Part shown: one piece after another, positions 49,514 through 57,052 of the stretch | Position numbering within the stretch: the first letter of the stretch is position 1 | Layout: the number at the start of each line of letters is the position of its first letter | From: Actinomadura atramentaria DSM 43919 | GTDB taxonomy: Bacteria > Actinomycetota > Actinomycetes > Streptosporangiales > Streptosporangiaceae | Assembly (NCBI RefSeq): GCF_000381885.1 | Contig: NZ_KB907213.1 | Location: forward strand, 1 to 64,000 | Length of the DNA stretch: 64,000 bases | Direction of reading: 5' to 3' | Made by a program: the position numbers and the translations under genes | The notes under the pieces: model-generated | What the model was told of the DNA's origin: nothing | Databases searched by the model: none | Seen by the model: only the letters and a program-made list of their open reading frames with translations

Positions 49514-52000
49514 GTGGCCGAGATGGCCGAGAACGCCCCCCGCCCGGCCCCCGGCGCGACCAGCGACGCCGCGCTGCTGGCCCGTGTCCGCGCGGGCGAC
49601 CTCGACGCCTACGGCCCGCTGTACGAACGCCATCTGGCGGCGGCGCGCGCGCTCGCCCGGCATCTCGCCCCGCCCGACGTCGCCGAGGACGCCGTGCAGG
49701 ACGCGTTCGCCCGCGTCCTGGCGGCGCTGCGGCGCGGCTCCGGCCCGGCCGCCGACTTCCGGCCGTACCTGCTGACGTCGGTGCGCCGCGCCGTCTACGA
49801 CCGGCACCGCGACGACCGCCGCACCGAGCCGACCGGGGAGATCGAGCGCCTCGACGCGCCGCTGGACTTCGACGACCCCGCGCTGCTGGGCCTGGAGCGC
49901 TCGATGGTCGTCCGCGCGTACCGGTCGCTGCCCGAGCGGTGGCGGGCCGTGCTGTGGCACACCGAGATCGAGGGCGCGAAGCCCGCGGAGGTCGCGCCGC
50001 TGCTCGGGCTGACGGCCAACGGCGTCGCGGCGCTGGCGTACCGGGCGCGCGAGGGGCTGCGGCAGGCGTACCTGCAGATGCACCTGGCCGATCCGGCGGC
50101 CCCGCTGCCGGGCGGGCCGCCGCCCGCCGGGGCGGAGTGCCGCCCGACGCTGGAGAAGCTGGGCGCGCACGTGCGCGGCGGCCTGTCCCGGCGGGACGCG
50201 CGCGCGGTCGACGGGCACCTGGACGGCTGCCGCCGGTGCCGCGCGATCTTCGCGGAGCTGACGGACGTCAACACGGCGCTGCGGGACGGCCTCGGCCCGA
50301 TCGTCCTCGGCGCGGCGGGCCTGGCCTACCTCGCGCACGGCGGGCCGCCGCTCGGCGCGGGCGTCGTCGCGCGGCTGCGGCGCGTCCGGCGGATGCCGAA
50401 GAAGCAGCAGGCCGCGGCGGGCGGCGCGGCGGTGGCGATGGCGCTCGCGGCGGCGGGGCTGGCGCTGGCGCTGGTGTCCGGGACGACGCCGGTTCCCGGC
50501 GGCGGCGGTCCGGCGGCGGACCGGCCCGGCGCGCCGCAGGCCGCCCGGCCCGCGCCGCCCGCCGCACCGCCCGCGGCGCCGCCGGCCGCGCCGCCGCCGG
50601 CGCAGGCGAAGCCGCCCGCGCAGCAGCCGCCCGGCGCGCCGCGGGACCGGCCCGCGGCGGGCCCGGTCGCGGAGCACCCGGTGACCGGCGACGTCACCGC
50701 GCGCATCGGCACGGTCGGGTCGCTCGTGCGCGACCGGCCCGGCATCGTCGCGCTGACCGTCGCCAACCGGGGGGCCGCGCGCACCGCCGACCTCGCCGCC
50801 GACGTGCTGCTGCCGCCCGGCGTCGCCTACGAGGGCGCGACGTCCGGGCGCACGGCCGTCGCGTTCGTCCCCGCCGAGCCGCCCGGCGACGGCTGGGCCT
50901 GCCGCCCGCGCGGCGGCACGGTCGCGTGCGCGCACGCACCGGTCGGCCCCGGCGGCGAGACCACCGCGTACCTGCGCGTCCGCGTCGCGGCGGACGCGCC
51001 GCTCGGCGGCCCGCCGCGCCTCACCCTGCGCGCGGGCGGGGCGCGGACCGTCGCCGCGAGCGCGCCGCGCGGCGTCGCCGCCGACGGGATGGCCGCCCGG
51101 TTCGCCGAGCGCGGGCACGTCCGCACCGTCGCGGTCGGCAACGCCCTCTACGACTGCGGCGCCGTCCAGCCCGCGTGCCGCGCCGCGCTGGACCGGCGCG
51201 GCCCGGTGCGCGACAACGACCGGTACGTCATGCGGCCCGCCGACCGCGACGACGACCCGACGACCCTGTCGTCCAGCGCGGCGCGGCTCGCCGTCCCGGC
51301 CGGGCGGGACGTGCTGTGGGCGGGCTTGTACTGGTCCGGCGCGGCGTCCGTCGCGCCGGTCGGGGCGAAGCCCGTCACGATGCGGCTGCGCGGCCCCGGC
51401 GCGGCCCGGTACACGACCGTCCGCGCGGCGCAGACGAGCGGCGCGCGGCTGCCCGACTACTCCGCCTACCAGGCGTTCGCCGACGTCACCGCGCTCGTCC
51501 GCGCGCGCGGCGGCGGCGTCTGGTGGGGCGCGGACGCGCCGTCGACGCCCGGCCCCGGCCGGTACGCGGGCTGGGCGCTGGTCGCCGTCGTCCGCGACGC
51601 GCGCGCCCCCGCCGGGCAGGCGATGGTGCTGGACGGCGCGACGGCGCTCGGCCCCGGCGCGGCGCACCGACTCGACGTCCGCCCGGACGGCCTGCTCGCG
51701 ACCGGCGCGACGCCCGCGCGCGTCGGCCTCGTCGCGTGGGAGGGCGACGCGGACCTGCCCGGCGACCGGCTGCTGCTCGGCGGCCGTCCGCTGGTCCCTG
51801 CGGGCGGCGACCGGTCGGCGGGGAACGTCCTCGACGGGTCCGCGGCGGGCGCGCTCGGCCCGAAGCTGACCTTCGGCGTCGATGTGGACTCCTGCGCGGC
51901 GGTCCTCGGCCGCGACCCCGTCCTCACCCTCACGACCGGGCAGGACGCGGTCCTCGCGGGCGTCGTCACGGTCACCGCCCCGGCTCCCGCGGAGCCCTGA
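49514..52000 (+). CDS. ECF sigma factor fused to anti-sigma zinc finger and surface domain
   Basis: An 828-residue protein. Sigma region 2 lies at about 17-85 and region 4 at about 135-195. A zinc anti-sigma motif H-x3-C-x2-C follows (His235, Cys239, Cys242 in GHLDGCRRC). A membrane segment spans about 308-328 (AAVAMALAAAGLALALVSG), then a Pro/Ala linker, then a beta-rich outer part with a DUF11-like domain (IVALTVANRGAARTADLAADVLLPPG) and a further domain to the end. This is the layout of the large membrane-anchored group ECF52. GTG 49514 has AAGGAG 7 bases upstream. Confidence 0.85.
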   Translation: MAEMAENAPRPAPGATSDAALLARVRAGDLDAYGPLYERHLAAARALARHLAPPDVAEDAVQDAFARVLAALRRGSGPAADFRPYLLTSVRRAVYDRHRDDRRTEPTGEIERLDAPLDFDDPALLGLERSMVVRAYRSLPERWRAVLWHTEIEGAKPAEVAPLLGLTANGVAALAYRAREGLRQAYLQMHLADPAAPLPGGPPPAGAECRPTLEKLGAHVRGGLSRRDARAVDGHLDGCRRCRAIFAELTDVNTALRDGLGPIVLGAAGLAYLAHGGPPLGAGVVARLRRVRRMPKKQQAAAGGAAVAMALAAAGLALALVSGTTPVPGGGGPAADRPGAPQAARPAPPAAPPAAPPAAPPPAQAKPPAQQPPGAPRDRPAAGPVAEHPVTGDVTARIGTVGSLVRDRPGIVALTVANRGAARTADLAADVLLPPGVAYEGATSGRTAVAFVPAEPPGDGWACRPRGGTVACAHAPVGPGGETTAYLRVRVAADAPLGGPPRLTLRAGGARTVAASAPRGVAADGMAARFAERGHVRTVAVGNALYDCGAVQPACRAALDRRGPVRDNDRYVMRPADRDDDPTTLSSSAARLAVPAGRDVLWAGLYWSGAASVAPVGAKPVTMRLRGPGAARYTTVRAAQTSGARLPDYSAYQAFADVTALVRARGGGVWWGADAPSTPGPGRYAGWALVAVVRDARAPAGQAMVLDGATALGPGAAHRLDVRPDGLLATGATPARVGLVAWEGDADLPGDRLLLGGRPLVPAGGDRSAGNVLDGSAAGALGPKLTFGVDVDSCAAVLGRDPVLTLTTGQDAVLAGVVTVTAPAPAEP

Positions 52001-52242
52001 CGCGCACGGCGACGTGCGAAAACCCCGTTCGGGGGGTCGCGCGCCGGGCGATCGTCTGAAAGAGTGGCGAATCTCCGTAACGGCCTACGTGGCTCGCGGG
52101 CTTCACTACGCTCATGACGCCCGGGGCCCCGCGCCGGTCCACGTCCCCGAGCCGGGAGGACGCACATGACGGTCCGCCCGCAGGGACGGCCGCCGGGCCC
52201 CGTGCTCAGGGAAGGCCCGTGCTAAGGGAAGGGCGGTGTCGC
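52001..52242. other. Leader region between the sigma fusion and the NYN gene
   Basis: This 242-base gap holds a short open frame with a strong ribosome site (listed separately) and a weak GC hairpin at about 52022-52038. I see no other gene. Confidence 0.4.
52166..52225 (+). CDS. Possible leader peptide before the NYN gene
   Basis: A 19-codon open frame MTVRPQGRPPGPVLREGPC starts at ATG 52166, 6 bases after a full GGGAGG, the best ribosome site in this gap. It stops 17 bases before the NYN gene start, within that gene's ribosome-binding stretch. It may couple or attenuate translation. Proline- and arginine-rich content would suit a ribosome-pausing leader. Confidence 0.35.
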   Translation: MTVRPQGRPPGPVLREGPC

Positions 52243-53697
52243 ATGGATCGCTGCGCGCTGTTCGTAGACGCCGGCTACCTCCTGGCCGACGGCGCGATGG
52301 CGGTACATGGCACCCGCCGCCGCGAGGCCGTCTCCTGGGACTTCGGCGGGCTGCTGCAGTTGCTCGGCAACCTCGCGCGCGAGCGGACCGGCGTGCCGCT
52401 GCTGCGCTGCTACTGGTACGAGGCGACCGAGGAGGGCCGCCGCGCCCCCGAGCACGAGTCGCTGGCGGACCTGCCCGGCCTGAAGCTGCGGCTGGGCAAG
52501 ATCCGGCCGGGGCGGCGCGAGGGCGTGGACGCCGAGATCCACCGCGACCTGATGACGCTCGCCCGCAACGGCGCGCTCGCCGACGCCGTCGTGGTGAGCG
52601 GCGACGAGGACGTCGCGCGGGTCGTGGCGGACGCGCAGGACTTCGGGGTCCGGGTGACGGTCGTCCACGTGTCGGTGGAGGGCGGCGTGGCGGTGTCGCG
52701 CGTCCTGCGGCAGGAGTGCGACGACCTGGTCGAGCTGGCGTCGGGCCAGTTGCGGCCGTTCGTGACGGTGGTGAGCGGCGGCGACGCGGTGCAGGCGGGG
52801 CCGTCCGGGCAGCCCGCGCTCCCGGCGGCGGGCCCGCTGACCAATGGACACGGCACGGGTGGGCACGGCACGGCTGGGCACGGCACGGGCTCGCTGGGCG
52901 ATCTCGCGCCGGTGCCCCGGCACTCGACGCAGCGGTCCGCGCCGCCGTCGACGCCGCTGACGGGCCTGCCGGTGCCCGCGCCGACGTCGTCGCCGGAGTA
53001 CCGCTCCGACTACGGCTCGTCCGCCGACTACGGGTCCGGCGAGTACCGCACCGGCGAGTACCGGACGGGCGAGTACGGCAAGAACGAATACGGCAAGAAC
53101 GAGTACGCCAAGACCGAGTACGGCAAGAGCGAGTACGGCAAGAGCGAGTACGGCAAGAGCGAGTACGGCAAGAGCGAGTACGGCAAGAGCGAGTACCGCA
53201 CGGGCGAGTACGGCACCGGCTACCGCGCGCCCGGCCCGGCCCCGGCCGACCCGGGCTCGGTGGACTTCGGGTCGGCGGGCCGCGCGGCCCCGCCGCCCGC
53301 CGCGCCGCCGTCCCCGCCGTCGCCGCAGTCGTCCGGCCCGCAGTACCTCCCGCCGCAGCCCGCGACGCCCCCGCCGCCGCAGCAGCAGCAACAGCCGCCG
53401 CAGCAGCACGGCCCGTACACCGGTCCGCAGCAGGTCGCCCGGCAGACCGCGCCCACGCTGTCGGACGCGGTGAAGGCCGCCCACCAGGAGGGCCAGGACT
53501 TCGGCGAGTCCGTCGCCCGGGACGCGCCCGCGCTGTGGCTGGAGGCGGTCCTGGCGCGCAAGCCCCGGATGCCGTCCGATCTGGAGGCGCGGCTGCTGCA
53601 GGGCTCGGCGCTGCCGATCGACTTCCTGCTGCACGACGAGGTGCGCCACGCGCTGCGCCGGGGCTTCTGGGACGCCCTCGAACGCGCCCGCCGCTGA
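52243..53697 (+). CDS. NYN-domain (PIN-like) protein with EYGKS repeats
   Basis: A 484-residue protein. Residues 1-165 form an NYN RNase-like domain: DRCALFVDAGYLLADG (first Asp), VDAEIHRDLMTLA, DAVVVSGDEDVARVVADAQDFGVRVTVV with the acidic cluster. Residues about 265-330 are tandem EYGKS/EYRTG pentapeptides, followed by Pro/Gln-rich linker. A C-terminal helical domain (TLSDAVKAAHQEGQDFGESVARDAP...) completes it. It is probably an RNA-acting endonuclease or RNA-binding factor. The upstream stretch AAGGGAAGGG is its likely ribosome site. Confidence 0.88.
   Translation: MDRCALFVDAGYLLADGAMAVHGTRRREAVSWDFGGLLQLLGNLARERTGVPLLRCYWYEATEEGRRAPEHESLADLPGLKLRLGKIRPGRREGVDAEIHRDLMTLARNGALADAVVVSGDEDVARVVADAQDFGVRVTVVHVSVEGGVAVSRVLRQECDDLVELASGQLRPFVTVVSGGDAVQAGPSGQPALPAAGPLTNGHGTGGHGTAGHGTGSLGDLAPVPRHSTQRSAPPSTPLTGLPVPAPTSSPEYRSDYGSSADYGSGEYRTGEYRTGEYGKNEYGKNEYAKTEYGKSEYGKSEYGKSEYGKSEYGKSEYRTGEYGTGYRAPGPAPADPGSVDFGSAGRAAPPPAAPPSPPSPQSSGPQYLPPQPATPPPPQQQQQPPQQHGPYTGPQQVARQTAPTLSDAVKAAHQEGQDFGESVARDAPALWLEAVLARKPRMPSDLEARLLQGSALPIDFLLHDEVRHALRRGFWDALERARR
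53019..53220 (+). repeat. 15-bp coding repeat (EYGKS units)
   Basis: The word GAGTACGGCAAGAGC recurs exactly five times in a row at about 53116-53190, with variants on both sides (GAATACGGCAAGAAC, GAGTACCGCACCGGC). All are 15 bases and in frame. It encodes a polar, Tyr-rich segment of the NYN protein. Confidence 0.88.
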
Positions 53698-53713
53698 GCG
53701 CACGCACGGTGTC

Positions 53714-53727
53714 CATGTCGCGACATG
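53714..53727. promoter_or_regulatory. Palindrome upstream of the TPR gene
   Basis: CATGTCGCGACATG is a perfect 14-base palindrome, 72-85 bases before the start of the TPR gene. It may be a regulator-binding site; a role as a short terminator stem for the NYN gene is less likely because it has no loop. Confidence 0.4.
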
Positions 53728-53798
53728 TACGTGTAGATGTTTCACGATCATCGTCGATTCGCCCGCTTCGGTCGCCGACCGGCGGGTAGCGTTGAACC

Positions 53799-54383
53799 GT
53801 GACGCATGTGACGGAAGACGATCTCGACGACCTGGAGTTCGACACCCTGCGCACGGGCGATCACATCTCGGCGGCCCGGCGTCTCTCCGAGCTGGCGGAG
53901 GCCGTGTCCGGCGGGGTGTCCCGCGCGAACGTGCTGCTGCGCGCCGGGGAGCAGTGGCAGCACGCGGGCGACCACGAGGCCGCGGCGGCGCTGTACCGCG
54001 CGGCGCTGGAGGATGGCGGCGAGACCTACGGCGACCCCCGCGCCTACCTGGCCGACGCGCTGTTCAAGCTGGGCCGCGACGCCGACGCCCGCGCGCTGGT
54101 CGCGCGGATCGACGCCGACGCCCCGCGCGATCCCGAGGTGTACCGCGCGGTCGCGGAGGTCCTGTACGAGCAGGGCGACGCGGCGGGCTGCCACGAGTGG
54201 GCGACGCGCGGCGCGGACGTGGTGCTGGCCGTCCGGGGCTCGGGCGGCGCGGCGGAGGACGCGGCGCTCGCGGAGGACAGCCTGGAGGCGCTGCTGCGCC
54301 TGCGGTACCGCGCGCGGGTGGACCTCGGCCGCCCCGAGGACGACTACGACGCGATGCTCGACGACCTGCTGAAGAACGCCTGA
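53799..54383 (+). CDS. TPR-like helical repeat protein
   Basis: A 194-residue acidic protein of helical hairpins: LRAGEQWQHAGDHEAAAALYRAAL, RAYLADALFKLGRDADARALVA and VYRAVAEVLYEQGDAAGCHEWA have TPR spacing and the A/G/Y pattern. The single-copy C-terminal helix ends LDDLLKNA. It is a likely protein-binding adaptor in the cytoplasm. The GTG start is at 53799. No partner is identifiable. Confidence 0.75.
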   Translation: MTHVTEDDLDDLEFDTLRTGDHISAARRLSELAEAVSGGVSRANVLLRAGEQWQHAGDHEAAAALYRAALEDGGETYGDPRAYLADALFKLGRDADARALVARIDADAPRDPEVYRAVAEVLYEQGDAAGCHEWATRGADVVLAVRGSGGAAEDAALAEDSLEALLRLRYRARVDLGRPEDDYDAMLDDLLKNA

Positions 54384-54401
54384 GATTTTTTTCGCGGCGG
54401 A

Positions 54402-54429
54402 TGTCGAGAACGGCGCGGTCGGCCTCGAC
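54402..54429 (+). promoter_or_regulatory. Possible ECF42-type promoter
   Basis: TGTCGA (54402-54407) and CGAC (54426-54429) match the reported ECF42 elements (TGTCGA and CGA/TC). The spacer is 18 bases, perhaps one longer than ideal. The site lies about 50 bases before the DGPF gene, which fits autoregulation of the pair. Confidence 0.45.
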
Positions 54430-54477
54430 CCCCGGGTGGACGCGCCCGAGGGCGGCGCGGCCGAGAGGGGAACGACC

Positions 54478-54873
54478 GTGAAGTACATGATGCTCATGCA
54501 GTTCAGCGCCCAGTCCGGCGTCCCGCCGATCAGCACGTGGACGGAGGCGGAGGTGAAGGCGCACATCGCGTACATGGGCGAGTTCAACGACCGGCTCACC
54601 GCCGACGGCGAGTTCGTGGACGCGCAGGGCCTCGCCGACCCGGCGACGGCGCGGATCGTCCGGTCGGGCGAGGGCGGCGCGCCGGTCGTGACGGACGGCC
54701 CGTTCCCCGAGACCAAGGAGTGGCTGGCCGGGTACTGGATCGTGGACGTCGCCGACGACGCGCGGGCCGTCGCGCTGGCCGCCGCCGCGTCCGCCGCGCC
54801 CGGTCCGGGCGGCCGCCCGCTGAACATGCCGATCGAGGTGCGCCCGATCGGCGTCCTCCCGGAGTTCGACTGA
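54478..54873 (+). CDS. DGPF/YCII family protein (ECF42 partner)
   Basis: A 131-residue dimeric alpha-beta barrel protein. The motif TDGPFPETKEWLAGYWIVDVAD contains the DGPF signature that names the family. Enzymatic function is not established. DGPF genes are typically next to ECF42 sigma factors, as here. GTG 54478 follows GAGAGGGG. The stop codon overlaps the presumed start of the sigma gene. Confidence 0.9.
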   Translation: MKYMMLMQFSAQSGVPPISTWTEAEVKAHIAYMGEFNDRLTADGEFVDAQGLADPATARIVRSGEGGAPVVTDGPFPETKEWLAGYWIVDVADDARAVALAAAASAAPGPGGRPLNMPIEVRPIGVLPEFD

Positions 54874-56087
54874 CGTCCGGCCCCGCCCCCGACGACCTGC
54901 TGCGCACGCTCGCGCCGCAGGTCGTCGGCGTACTGACCCGCCGGTACGGGGACTTCTGCGCCGCCGAGGACGCCGTCCAGGAGGCGCTGCTCGCGGCGGC
55001 GGAGCAGTGGCCGCGCGACGGCGTCCCGGACCGGCCGCGCGGCTGGCTGGTCCAGGTCGCGAGCCGCCGCCTGGTCGAGCAGATCCGGGGCGACGCGGCG
55101 CGGCGGGCGCGGGAGGAGCGCGTCGCGGCCGACCGGTCCGCGCCGCCGCCGGACGCGCCGTCCGACGACGACACGCTGACGATGCTGTTCCTGTGCTGCC
55201 ATCCCGCGCTGACGACGCCGTCCGCCATCGCGCTGACGCTGCGGTCGGTGGGCGGGCTGACGACGGCCGAGATCGCGCGGGCGTTCCTCGTCCCGGAGGC
55301 GACGATGGCGCAGCGGATCGCACGGGCGAAGGCGGCGATCCGGGCGTCGGGGCTGCCGTTCCGGCCGCCGGAGCCGGCCGAGCGGGAGGCGCGGGTCGCG
55401 GCGGTCCTGCACGTTCTCTATCTGGTGTTCAGCGAGGGTTACGTCAGCGGCGGCGACACGTTGCAGCGCGTCGGGCTGGCGCGGGAGGCGATCCGGCTCG
55501 CGCGGCTGGCGGTGCGGCTGCTGCCGGGCGACGGCGAGGCGGCGGGGCTGCTGGCGCTGATGCTGCTCACCGACGCGCGCCGCGCGGCCCGCACGGACGC
55601 GGCGGGGCTGCCGGTGCCGCTCGCGGAGCAGGACCGCTCCCGCTGGGACCGCGCCGCGATCTCCGAGGGCGTCGCCCTGCTGGAGCGGACGCTGCCGCGC
55701 GGCCCGGCCGGTCCGTACCAGGTGCAGGCGGCCATCGCGGCGCTGCACGACGAGGCCGCGTCCGCGTCAGAGACGGACTGGCCGCAGATCCACGCGCTGT
55801 ACGAGGTGCTGGAGCGGATGACCGACAGCCCGGTCGTGACGCTGAACCGGGCGGTGGCGCTGGCGATGGCGCGCGGCCCGGCGGCGGGCCTGGCCGTCCT
55901 CGACGCGCTGGACGGCGATCCGCGGCTCGCCCGCAACCACCGCCTTCCGGCGGCCCGCGCGCATCTGCACGAGCGGGCGGGGGACGTCCCGGCGGCGGTG
56001 GCCGCGTACCGGCGCGCCGCCGAGCTGACGCCGAGCGCGCCCGAACGCCTGTATCTGACGGCGCGCGCGGCCCGTCTCACCGGGTGA
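54870..56087 (+). CDS. ECF42 RNA polymerase sigma factor with TPR extension
   Basis: A sigma factor of about 405 residues. Region 2 is VVGVLTRRYGDFCAAEDAVQEALLAA, region 4 is SVGGLTTAEIARAFLVPEATMAQRIARAKAAI, and a C-terminal helical TPR domain of about 200 residues follows, the layout of group ECF42. The first strongly conserved residues lie right after the DGPF stop; no ATG, GTG or TTG precedes them in a plausible place. The CTG at 54870, inside a CTGA overlap, is therefore the likely start. An unusual start codon is the reservation. Confidence 0.85.
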   Translation: MTSGPAPDDLLRTLAPQVVGVLTRRYGDFCAAEDAVQEALLAAAEQWPRDGVPDRPRGWLVQVASRRLVEQIRGDAARRAREERVAADRSAPPPDAPSDDDTLTMLFLCCHPALTTPSAIALTLRSVGGLTTAEIARAFLVPEATMAQRIARAKAAIRASGLPFRPPEPAEREARVAAVLHVLYLVFSEGYVSGGDTLQRVGLAREAIRLARLAVRLLPGDGEAAGLLALMLLTDARRAARTDAAGLPVPLAEQDRSRWDRAAISEGVALLERTLPRGPAGPYQVQAAIAALHDEAASASETDWPQIHALYEVLERMTDSPVVTLNRAVALAMARGPAAGLAVLDALDGDPRLARNHRLPAARAHLHERAGDVPAAVAAYRRAAELTPSAPERLYLTARAARLTG

Positions 56088-56937
56088 CGAGCAGGTTCTC
56101 GCAGGCGGCGCTCAGGCGGGCGCGGAGCGGTGCGGCGCGGTCGGCGAACCCGCGCTGGATCGCCGCGTACTCGGCGCGGCCCGCCGGGGTCTCGATCCGG
56201 ATCGGCGGGTAGCCGAGGGCCGCCAGGTCGTACGGGCTCGCGCGCATGTCCACGGCGCGGACGTCGCGGGCGAGCGCGAAGCAGTCCGCGACGAGTTCGC
56301 TCGGGACCAGCGGCGACAGCTTGTACGCCCACTTGTAGAGGTCCATGTTGGCGTGGAGGCAGCCGGGCTGCTCCAGATCATGCTGGGCGTCGCGGGTGGG
56401 TTGGAGCGTGTTGAGCGGGCGGGCCGCCGGGGTGAAGAAGCGGAACGCGTCGAAGTGGCTGCACCGGACGCCGCGTTCGTCCACGACGGCCGCGATCTCG
56501 TCGGCGTCGAGCCGCAGCGGCCAGGCTTCGTGCCGGATCTCGGGCGTCCGGTAGACCATCGCCCACTCGTGGAGGCCGAAGCAGCCGAAGTGCGCGGGGC
56601 GGTCCGCGGTGGCCCTGAGCAGCTTGGCGGTCCACTCGATGGAGGTTCGGCGGCGTTCGACGAGTTTGGCGGTGTCCAGCAGCGCGCCGTCGTCGGTTCG
56701 CCGGTAGTCCGGGCCGACGTCGCGCGCGCCGCGCAGCAGGACGTCCGCGCCGGGGTGCCAGCGGGCGAGGCGGCCGGGCCGGTTGGAGTAGTAGGTGAAC
56801 AGGAAGTCCTCGACGGGGTGGGCCTCGCCGCGTTCGCGCCGCCGCAGGTACGGGCCGGTCCAGGCGGCGACGCGGCGCTCGTGCGCGGCGGCGCGGGCCT
56901 GCCAGGCGTCCGGCTCCAGGATTTCCACGGCCCGCAT
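56077..56937 (-). CDS. Conserved actinobacterial protein, often labelled 3-methyladenine DNA glycosylase
   Basis: A 286-residue soluble protein. It has HPVEDFLFTYYSNRPGRLARWHPG near the N-terminus and GCFGLHEWAMVYR in the middle. I recall close homologues in Streptomyces being annotated as 3-methyladenine DNA glycosylase, but I see neither a helix-hairpin-helix nor an AAG-type active site, so the activity is doubtful. It is convergent with the sigma factor, overlapping by 11 bases. Confidence 0.65.
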   Translation of the reverse strand: MRAVEILEPDAWQARAAAHERRVAAWTGPYLRRRERGEAHPVEDFLFTYYSNRPGRLARWHPGADVLLRGARDVGPDYRRTDDGALLDTAKLVERRRTSIEWTAKLLRATADRPAHFGCFGLHEWAMVYRTPEIRHEAWPLRLDADEIAAVVDERGVRCSHFDAFRFFTPAARPLNTLQPTRDAQHDLEQPGCLHANMDLYKWAYKLSPLVPSELVADCFALARDVRAVDMRASPYDLAALGYPPIRIETPAGRAEYAAIQRGFADRAAPLRARLSAACENLLVTR

Positions 56938-57052
56938 GGTAGCCGAGCATAATTGCGTGGATCGTCCGTCCTATCTGGGGTGATTCGCCGTTAATCCGCA
57001 TCCGCGTACCGCTCGTACGGTCACCGGGGTCGTCGTCGCGGGCTTCGCCGCG

